Position numbers and translations under genes: made by a program
In this document: one piece after another, positions 56,657-64,000 of the stretch
How positions within the stretch are numbered: the stretch's first letter is position 1
How the letters are laid out: each line of letters begins with the position of its first letter
Assembly (NCBI GenBank): GCA_014529385.2
Contig: CM043942.1
Location: 7,625,001 to 7,689,000, forward strand
Length of the DNA stretch: 64,000 bases
Direction of reading: 5' to 3'
Source of the DNA: Adiantum capillus-veneris
Lineage: Eukaryota > Streptophyta > Polypodiopsida > Polypodiales > Pteridaceae
The notes under the pieces: model-generated
Told to the model about the DNA's origin: nothing
Database searches by the model: none
What the model saw: the letters and a program-made list of their open reading frames with translations, nothing else

Positions 56657-57538
56657 AATAATCGCAATTATTAACTTTCAGCTCAAATTTGACCAAGGTT
56701 CATACCATTGACTCATTGCATGTGTACAAACAACTTTTGTAAAGGCACAAAAGATTTGGATCACCAAACTGGCAAAAAACTGGGTAAAAACTAAAGTTTA
56801 TACTGGTTTTTTGAATCTTGAGTGTAAATTGAAACAAAATTTGTCCAAACTTGATGAAATTTGATTTATAGGCTTATATTGATGTGATAAACATGTGTGT
56901 ATGCTCAGTTGACCAAAAAGATGCAAAAAGTTGCTAGTTGTAAATAATCACGATTATTTACATCTGCCCCATTTTTCAACTTTTTTAACCAAGTTGGCAT
57001 ACAAGTAGCTTTACCATGTTGTAATAAGCCCACAAACCAAATTTGGTAAAATTTGGATCTTTGGATTGGAAATTGTGACCAAATTTGCAAAGTTAGTCTA
57101 CGGACCAAAAATTGATGACCATTTGACCAAAACTTGTCCAAATTTGTTGAAACTTGTCTCGGGACCTTAATTTGAGGTGCTTAACAGATCTATGTCAAGG
57201 TTGGGACAAAAACTTGCAAAAATATAGCTAGAGTAAATAATCACGATTATTTACATCTGCTTCAAAAGAATTGACAATCTTGCATATTTGAGCATACCAC
57301 AAGGTCAAGAATAGCAAGTAGACCTCTCAAATCAATTTTGATGAAATTTGAATTGCAAAAGTGAGACTTAAGCCAGATTCTTGAAATCACAGTTTGCAGA
57401 CACGGAACAGTTGATAAACTTGAACAAATTTTGTCCAAACTTGTTGAAACTTGTCCACATCTTAATAGATTGTATACTTGGCAAACCAAGCCAAAAAGTG
57501 TAAAAAACTGACAAAAGTAAATAATCACGATTATTTAC
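56656..57538. repeat. Second palindrome series, four sites at 284-293 bp spacing
   Basis: The sites are 56656-56673 (variant TAATAATCGCAATTATTA), 56940-56961, 57233-57254 and 57517-57538. The last three are identical: GTAAATAATC, two bases AC, then GATTATTTAC. Centres are about 286, 293 and 284 bp apart. ACATCTGC follows two of them. A weaker site (AATCGCGATT) lies 214 bp before the first, inside the tandem array. The spacers are diverged but share runs such as TTGTCCAAA and GAAACTTGTC. The series fills the leader of the gag ORF that starts at 58039. Confidence 0.9.
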
Positions 57539-58038
57539 TACTGTTACACAGAGCCATCATTTTTTACTTTTGAACTTGTACAGTGATAGAGCAGCATAAC
57601 ACAAAGCCACCGGAAAAATTTGAATTCAATCGAATCCAAATTGATACATGTTCACTCAGTTTCCAGGTTGCAGATTAATCCTTTGATTTTTGTCAAAGTC
57701 GAGTTTGAAAATCTCAAACTGCAGACTGAATTAGCTCAGATTGAAGTGATACACATAGACCAATCACCATAGTTAGCAGAAATTATACCGTCTTTGTGAA
57801 AGAATAGCTAACTTTATCAAATTGATACAGGAATCAGGTTGCAGACGAAAAGACAAGGAATCGGTAGCTTGACGAAAAGTGCAATCCAGGCAAGTGGAAG
57901 AAATTGAGAACAAGTAAATCCAAAGGTAAGTACTCTATCCAGGGCTTCACAAGTCTTTATGAACCTTAGATTTGGTCGTGTACTAGGAAATCAGGGCATA
58001 TTTGGAGAACCTTCAGTAGAGTATCCACTGAAGAAATC
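57539..58038 (+). other. Remaining leader of the plus-strand gypsy element
   Basis: No coding frame. It lies between the last palindrome and the gag ATG. It has several GTTGCAGA/TTTGCAGA repeats (57391, 57667 and 57839) but no clear longer period. Confidence 0.6.
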
Positions 58039-59420
58039 ATGAATAAAGGCAATTCCTTGCACACTATTCCGGAAGAAGTCTCAAATACTTTTTCTGATTT
58101 GACGTCCGAAATGTCTTCTTATTCGACTCACTCGAAAACCGGAACGACAATGCGTTATAAGCACATACTCTCTTTTTATAAGACTAATCGTCATGGAGCT
58201 CAGGTTTACCTGGATCCTAACGAAGAGTATGCTATTCGTATTGATGACCATGGTATTGAGTTCGAAGAGGAAATCAAGGAAAACAAACAAGGAAAAATAT
58301 ACATACATCGAAACGAAACTCAGTATTTACAAGTTGAAAACCCTGACATGATAGACAAGTGGGGATTAGAAGTAAATATCATAATTCCAAATATGGCCGC
58401 AAAAGAAGGACTACCTACCTTAGAATTCAAGGGTTACAATCAAGTTGATTTGAAGCCTTTGAAACGGCTTAGTACTGATAATCCTAGGATCGGAGTCTAT
58501 TGTTAGGAGGATAGAAATGTAAAAGATCTTCTGTGGACTTCGCATGCCAAATCAGGACAACTAACAGCCATGACGATCATCTATATCTTCAAGATCAAAG
58601 AAAAAGGACCGGCAGATCTACCAACCTACCTGCTTAGGGATTGTTATGACAACAACTTTGTTATGATGATCTTGAGGAGGTCGAACAAACCAAATATCAA
58701 GGGTATTCCACAAGGGATTGGATCTTGGGTCAAGGACCAAACATTCCAAGAGACGAACACCGTGAGAGATCTTCTGAGAGTAATGTTAAGAAACCAGAAA
58801 CCACCTCATCACGTAGAAAACCGGGTGACATTAAGGCCAGTCCAGGGCTACATGAGTCACTATTTCCAACAGACTGGTTTGAAGGACTCGGAACATGACC
58901 AACTTCCAGAAGACCGGGAGTTGAACCACACAGACGCATCAGACCAGCTAATTTTTAGAAATGGATTAGAAAATACAGTGGATCGGGGGATCCATATGAC
59001 CACTTAGCAAGCTTTAAGCAAGTGCTAAGAGCAAAAAGAATATTCGATTTCCATACTCAATTCGAGGGGTTTAAAATGACATTAGAAGGAAAAGCATTAA
59101 CATAGTTCCAAAACATTCCACCAAGGTCAATCATGGACTTGAACACATTAGCTCAAGGCTTTGTAGTTGCTTGTTCCAAAACGGGGATCAAACACAATAC
59201 TGTAGCTCAAATCTACAGCTTTAAATAGAAACAAGGTGAGTTTGTTAGGGATTGTGCAACTTGAATGAAACAATACATTGCCAGATGCCCATAGCTAGAG
59301 ATACCTGCAGAAGAACGACTAGTATCATTGTTTTTGGAGGGACTGCTAAACAAAGAACTTTATGCTATATTATACAACAAGAAGCATACAAGCCTAGAAG
59401 CGTGTGTGCCAGATGCGAGG
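58039..59420 (+). pseudogene. Gypsy gag of a deletion derivative
   Basis: ATG 58039 opens MNKGNSLHTIPEEVSNTFSD with a Ser-rich start; stop at 58504-58506. The sequence continues (58570-59007 frame) with GSWVKDQTFQETNTVRDLLR. From about 58990, after a frameshift, come DPYDHLASFKQVLRAKRIFD, FEGFKMTLEGKALT, RSIMDLNTLAQGFVVACSKT and CPXLEIPAEERLVSLFLEGL (to about 59350). This is the retrotransposon gag capsid domain. At least four in-frame stops occur in this last part. At about 59417 gag runs directly into integrase C-terminal sequence, so everything between was deleted. Confidence 0.88.
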
Positions 59421-59955
59421 ATTTTCTCCAAGACCATTTTGACATGCTTCGAGTTGCTCGACATAATGTTAAGCAAGCTCAAGATCGATATAAGAAGTAC
59501 GCAGATGAACATCGTCATATTGCTACTTTTGAAGAAGAAGACAAGGTTTTCCTCAAAGTTCCGGAGCATGCAGAAAGTCTGAAGACGGGAAAAGTTGCTA
59601 AACTTACACCGCTATTGTGGACCATTTACCATTCTTAAACGTATAGGTCAAGTGGCCTATAAGTTAGCTCTTCTAGAGCCTCACGAGTTCATCCTGTTTT
59701 TCATGTTAGCCATTTAAAAAAACAGCTAGGACAGAATGATAATGTCATTGATACAGGTGTTTTAGTTGACCTTATCGAACCGCCAAGCATCCCTCATGAG
59801 TCCGTAAGATTTTGGATTCTCATGAGCATCGCAGCAGACATCATGTCAAATGACAGGTGTTGGTAAAATGGCTAGATAGACGTGAAGAAGGCTCTACATG
59901 GGAGAATGTCTCCGCACTTAAGAAATGTTTTCCTACATTCGTTTTCGAGGACTAA
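59421..59955 (+). pseudogene. Gypsy integrase C-terminus with chromodomain-like end
   Basis: DFLQDHFDMLRVARHNVKQA and DKVFLKVPEHAESLKTGKVA (59418-59600) are the integrase C-terminal GPY-type region. After a frame change, HPVFHVSHLKKQLGQNDNVI (near 59690-59750) appears. Finally QVLVKWLDRREEGSTWENVS and FPTFVFED run to TAA at 59953-59955. VLVKWLxxxxxxxTWE is the chromodomain signature, which targets integration to chromatin in chromoviruses. The zinc finger and catalytic core are absent through the deletion near 59417. Confidence 0.88.
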
Positions 59956-59967
59956 AATGATTCTCCA

Positions 59968-59986
59968 GGGGGGGGGGGGGGGGGGA
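59968..59986 (+). other. G-run polypurine tract
   Basis: An 18-base G run follows the integrase stop by 12 bases and directly precedes the LTR-like TGTAAGGACATGGG. Confidence 0.85.
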
Positions 59987-60090
59987 TGTAAGGACATGGG
60001 TCCTACAGGCAAGGCCACTTGCACGGTCGGACAGTGTGTACACTAGGGGGAGGCTATAAGATAGCACAGTTGGGTGGAGACTAGTACACA
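59987..60090 (+). repeat. Truncated 3' LTR of the deleted gypsy
   Basis: TGTAAGGACATGGGTCC starts right after the purine tract. The LTR is cut after about 100 bp where RT sequence of another element begins. No match to a 5' LTR could be found in the window. Confidence 0.6.
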
Positions 60091-60380
60091 CATTACCACC
60101 ACCCTTTCAAAAGCCTTGCGGGAAGAGGTGGACAAGTTATTGAAGGCATGGTTCATAGTCCATTTGGAAACCACAGAATGGGTGAGTCAAGTAGTAGTCA
60201 ACCCAAAGAAGGATGGAACGTGGAGGATTTGTGTAGATTTTAAACCCTTAAATGCATCCACTAAGAAGAACCCTATATCTTCTATTCATCGATCAAATCT
60301 TGGATTTAGTGGCAGGTTATGAGAGGTACAGTGTGTGTGATGGTTTTTTAGGCTACTTTCAATTGAAGATTGCTCTTAAT
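60091..60380 (+). pseudogene. Tat-like gypsy reverse transcriptase, first part
   Basis: ALREEVDKLLKAWFIVHLE (from about 60110), WVSQVVVNPKKDGTWRICVD and FKPLNASTKKNP are RT blocks 1-2. After a frameshift near 60275 comes LFIDQILDLVAGYERYSVCD, then GFLGYFQLKIA at 60340-60375. The coding stops sharply at 60380, where a DNA transposon is inserted. It resumes at 61691 with KDRTKTTFITPWG. Confidence 0.9.
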
Positions 60381-61690
60381 CACTCGTTCCGTAATTGGAC
60401 ACTTGAGTGTCTTGAGACACTAAAGTGTCCTATTTTCCTTCCAAGTTTTGGTAATTTATTTGTCAAGCTAGAAAGAAGATTTTTATACCTTGCTTCTACC
60501 ACATGTTGTTTATGAGGCAAAGAAAACACTGGATTGTTCTCCATGTCAAAATACAATCCCTATGGATAGAATCTTGGTAAGTTCTAAGTCATAAATTTTA
60601 GTAAAATTTCAAGCTGTTTTGCCAAAAAAATCAAAAAATTCTTATATCTTTTTGTAGAGATGGTTTTTTTTATGTTTATAAAAGCCAGGTGTTAGCACTT
60701 ACTGTTACAAAACAATGGAATGCACTTTAAAGACAAGTTTCCAAGTCACACGCAAGTTATAGACATAATTTTATACTTGAGCACGTGCTGAATAACAACA
60801 TAATTTTGGTCTTCTAAAGGTCCCCTCATGGAATTGGGGCTATTCTAGTGTAATTTGATATCTACAAATGACTTTATATGTTGAAACCAAGAAACTACGT
60901 ATTTTTTTGGGCTCCCCAACTCAAATAAATCTGGTTGCTTGAACTCTATCTTTATTTTTTATCGTGCAAAAACTCTTAAATATCTTGAGTTCTCCATAAT
61001 AACATTGAAACCAAGGTTTTGCGCACCCCAATTGTGTATGTACCACGTACTTTGATACATTTAGTTGATCTACATAGAAAGTTTGATAGTATTTGAGGTT
61101 TTGAATGCTTATGTCTGAAGAATGAAAATATCAAAGTTCTCTCTTATGCAGTTTTGAATATTTAAAATAATTTAATAACTGTTGCATACCAAAGCCCTTC
61201 TACTTGCCACCTTGAGTCCTCAATGGAAAGCGTAAGCAATGTATCACTTTCTAAAACTCACAAATACATCAAAAACATATTTTTCTTTATATAAAACGAT
61301 ATGCATAAAATAGCTATTTCAAACACATAGAACTTTCCATTATTTTATATACTCCCAAGTCAATTTTTTTGCACATAAAACTTTCAATTATCTATACTGT
61401 GGAAAAGACACCTAAAATTTTCTACAAGGTCCCTTCATTTTTTCTTGAGCTTATAAAGTCGATTTCTTCAAACCATCAACTAGAGTCTTACGATGGTTAA
61501 CTTGATGAGTATAGTTCTTGATCATGGTAGATTCTAAAATACAAGGTTATATTTTTAAAAGACCCTCTAGCTAACATATTTAAGCATATCAAGAGGGTTT
61601 TCTTGAATAAACTGTCTAATGCAAGTAGCATCTAATTTAAATTTGTGAAAAAAGGACACTTAAGTGTCCTGTTTTGGTACCAAACTAGTG
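60381..61690. mobile_element. CACTA-like non-autonomous DNA transposon (1310 bp) inside the RT gene
   Basis: The left end reads CACTCGTTCCGTAATT and then a GGACACTT-type hairpin. The reverse complement of the right end reads CACTAGTTTGGTACCAAAAC and then GGACACTTAAGTGTCC. The two ends therefore form an imperfect inverted repeat starting CACT(C/A) with internal palindromes (60398-60431 and 61654-61669). Adjacent TAA at 60377-60379 and 61691-61693 is compatible with a 3-bp duplication if one base is disregarded. The interior is AT-rich with no transposase. Confidence 0.72.
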
Positions 61691-62700
61691 TAAAAGACCG
61701 AACAAAGACAACTTTCATTACGCCATGGGGTTGTTATTGCTACACAGTATTGTCATTTGGATTGTCAAATGGACCATCTTTCTCTATCAAGAGAGAGCAA
61801 ATTGGGTATTGGCTCCATTCATTAGTAGTTGTGTTAAAGCTTTTATGGACGACTTATGTGTCTACAGCAGTAGGGCTAAACACCATGAGACGTTGCAGAT
61901 GGTATTGGCTCGATATGATGAATGTGGAGGACAACTAAATCCAAAGAAATGTCATCTAGCATAGCCAAGGGTGAAGTTATTGGGCCATATGGTGTCAGAA
62001 AATGGCATTGAGGCTGATCCAGGCAAGGTTAAGTCTATTATTCTTCTTCCATCACCTAAGAGTACAAAGCAATTGGCAACCTTTATACACAAAGTGAAGT
62101 ACATGGCACGTCTTATTCCATTGTCTTCATAGATTTTTTATCCATTACAACAAGTGGCAAAGCATGATCCATTGCAATGGGATGACAAGTGGAAGAAGTG
62201 TTTCAAGAGGTGAAAGAGATATTAGGGGGTTGTCAGCCATGTAGGCTCCTGATTGGGAGCAAGTATTTTATGTAAATCCATCAGTAGGGGATGATGCCAT
62301 TGGAGCCATGCTATTGCAAAAGGGGAAGGGCAGCCATTATATGAGGCCAGTGTATTGTGAAAGCCGAGTGAAGTTGGTAGCAAAGAGAAAATTCTCGAAA
62401 GTAGAGCTAGTGATGGCGAGTGTAATATTTTCTTGTCGACGATTTTGTCATTACTTGCTACTATGACCACTTGTTTTCTAAATGAGTTACAATTTTTTGC
62501 CACAGTTAATTAATGGCACTAACATGTCAAATGTGGTCAAGAAATGGGTAATTGAGATGCAAGAGTTTAAGTTCTCTTTTTTAGTGGAGGACAGTACAAG
62601 AGCTAACCTAGCTGATTTGTTGACTTACAAGGAGAATCCCCTCTTTGTTAAGGAAGAGGTGGTGAGAAGGGTAGTTGAAGAAGTGCCATAGATCATCAAT
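61691..62700 (+). pseudogene. Tat-like gypsy RT second part and RNase H
   Basis: DRTKTTFITPWGCYCYTVLS and FGLSNGP follow the insertion. Then come FMDDLCVYS (catalytic; 61840-61870), LNPKKCHLA, VKLLGHMVSENGIEADPGKV and SIILLPSPKSTKQLATF. From about 62240 the RNase H region appears in broken frames: NPSVGDDAIGAMLLQKGKG, VYCESRVKLVAKRKFSKVEL, FSCRRFCHYLL. The 62482-62691 frame ends it with VKKWVIEMQEFKFSFLVEDS and NLADLLTYKENP. Stops are frequent. Confidence 0.88.
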
Positions 62701-63224
62701 GCACATGTGTTGTTCTTTGATGGCTCATACAGAAAGAGCCATGATGCAGCTTCAGGGGGTATAGCACTTTATGATCCAAAGGGGAAGCTAGTATGCAAGA
62801 GAGGGTTCAAATTGGATGCCCATAGTAACAATGAGGCTGAATATGCTACTTTGGAAGCCAAATTACACATTTGTTTGAAGTATGAAATTAAAAGGTTGAG
62901 CATAGAAGGTGATGCCTTGTTAGTTGTGAGAAGAAAGTGTTGGGTGTGTGGAAGAGGAAGAACACCTCATTGAAGGAAATGTGTTTGAGAATTAAAGGCC
63001 TGTTAAAAAAGTTCAAAGCATGGAGCATCAGACACATTGAACGTGCTCTAAATGGAGAGGCACATGAAGCAGCTCAAAGCATGATTGGGGATCTATTTGT
63101 GTTGAGGACCAATTTACCTCTTTATCATGGCCGAGAAAGTTTGGCTCAAGAAGAGGAGTTTTTGCTAACAAGAATCACTGTGAAGGACATTCTGAAGGGA
63201 ATCCCGATACAAATTGATTGGTGA
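62701..63224 (+). pseudogene. Second, archaeal-type RNase H (aRNH) domain of the Tat-like gypsy
   Basis: HVLFFDGSYRKSHDAASGGI (62704-62762) begins an RNase H fold of the RVT_3 kind: FDGS (first catalytic Asp), AHSNNEAEYATLEAKL (Glu; 62818-62865) and LSIEGDALLVV (Asp; 62898-62930). A one-base shift near 62935 leads to MCLRIKGLLKKFKAWSIRHI and NGEAHEAAQSM, where HIERxxNxEAHxxA is the usual close. A second RNase H between the first and integrase defines the Tat lineage (Retand, Ogre, TatI-III). Both halves are well preserved. Confidence 0.88.
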
Positions 63225-64000
63225 TGTCTTGTACATGAAATGGGCTGATCTTGTGTTGATATTGTACCTTGGCAGGAGGAAATTTATAGAATGTTGTAAG
63301 AGAATCATGAAGGCACATGTGGCAAACACTTTGCTATAAAGGTCACCTTGCATAAGATCTTGCAAGAGGGATATGTATGGCCTAGTTTGCACAAGGATGT
63401 TCAGCATTGGTGTAGGTCTTGCAATAGGTGTCAAGCATTTGGGAAGAGAGTGTTGAATTCAGAGCTACGAAAAACCATTATGGTGTTTGATGTGTTTGAA
63501 AAGTGGGGGATTGATGCAATAGGCCCGTTACCTATCACAAGCCAGGGAAAAGGCTATATTTTGACTGCAGTGGACTATCTCTATAGATGGGCAGAGGCTA
63601 TAGCAGTAAAACAAATCACTGCAAAGGATGTGAAAACATTTGTGTACAATGAAATATGTTGCAAGTTTGGGGTGCCATTGGAGCTACTTTCGAATAAGGG
63701 GCCAGGCTTAGAGCTAAACTATTGAACTTTTTATGCGCGAAGATGAAGATTAGGCACTAGCGTACCAATCCTTATTATCCCCAAGTAATGGCTTAAATGA
63801 AAGATTCAATGGTGAGTTGGTACAAATTCTTTCAAAAGTGACAGAGCACCAAGGAAAGAATTGGGATTTGGAATTGCCTAGCACATTATGGGCTTATCGT
63901 ACTTCGGTGAAGACAGGTACAGGGTTTACTCCATTTCATTGGTATATGGAAAGGAAGCACTATTACCTATGGAAGTAGAGTTGCCTGTGGTCAAGATGTT
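63225..64000 (+). pseudogene. Tat-like gypsy integrase (cut by window end)
   Basis: YVWPSLHKDVQHWCRSCNRC is the CX2C part of the zinc finger (63348-63434 region). FEKWGIDAIGPLPI and LTAVDYLYRWAEAIAV are the core start (63497-63610), and CKFGVPLELLSNKGPGLEL has SNKG where SDxG (second Asp) is expected, suggesting a lost catalytic residue. After the stop at 63723-63725 a frame change gives NWDLELPSTLWAYRT-like sequence, read in part near 63860-63905, and PMEVELPVVKM at the window end. Confidence 0.88.

Overview
The window looks like a repeat-dense intergenic stretch of a large land-plant nuclear genome. It is AT-rich, and I found no intact host gene, tRNA or rRNA. Nearly all recognisable coding sequence belongs to plant-type LTR retrotransposons (Ty1/copia and Ty3/gypsy, with primer sites of the initiator-Met and Asp tRNA kinds), LINEs and small DNA transposons. 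Long GT/GA compound microsatellites and a LINE with an RRM-like ORF1 would fit a fern or another non-seed plant, but that placement is a low-confidence inference. The only host-derived coding sequence I recognise is a dead alpha-tubulin copy on the minus strand (about 28283-28736).

Layout. 1-3735: 3' half of a decayed plus-strand gypsy element with RNase H, two successive integrase zinc fingers, integrase core, then a retropepsin-like domain AFTER integrase. 3736-5339: probable LTR or leader DNA. 5340-6215: four 24-bp palindromes spaced about 284 bp. 6381-15314: a long gag-like or coiled-coil retroelement ORF of unknown family, split by a nearly complete minus-strand copia element (8476-14006; 192-bp LTRs, 5-bp target duplication CATCC). 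15315-27000: old intergenic DNA with three copies of a foldback MITE, a gypsy RT relic, a template-switch-like duplication and an ATTGG/CCAAT cluster. 27047-30260: LTR-like end, tubulin pseudogene, local tandem repeats, integrase relic. 31741-37322: two LINEs in convergent orientation meeting at one GT/GA microsatellite. 37927-45568: a non-autonomous minus-strand LTR element with gag and protease but no RT or integrase (588-bp LTRs, target duplication ATGAC). 46323-49603: a shrunken copia element. 50090-53155: a minus-strand gypsy fragment. 52431-56656: a 1441-bp tandem array (2.93 copies) that fuses that gypsy's gag to another element's leader. 56656-57538: a second series of palindromes spaced 284-293 bp, leading into a deleted plus-strand gypsy (58039-59986). 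60107-64000: a Tat-like gypsy with a second (archaeal-type) RNase H, interrupted by a CACTA-like insertion (60381-61690).

Functional reading. Nothing here forms a host pathway; the window is a record of nested insertion, deletion and amplification. The best candidates for undescribed biology are the two palindrome series with nearly the same period in two retroelement leaders, the RNase H/double zinc finger/integrase/protease order in the first gypsy, the RRM-to-endonuclease-to-RT single reading frame in the minus-strand LINE, and the gag-protease-only LTR element with its W(V/I)P(K/E) repeats.
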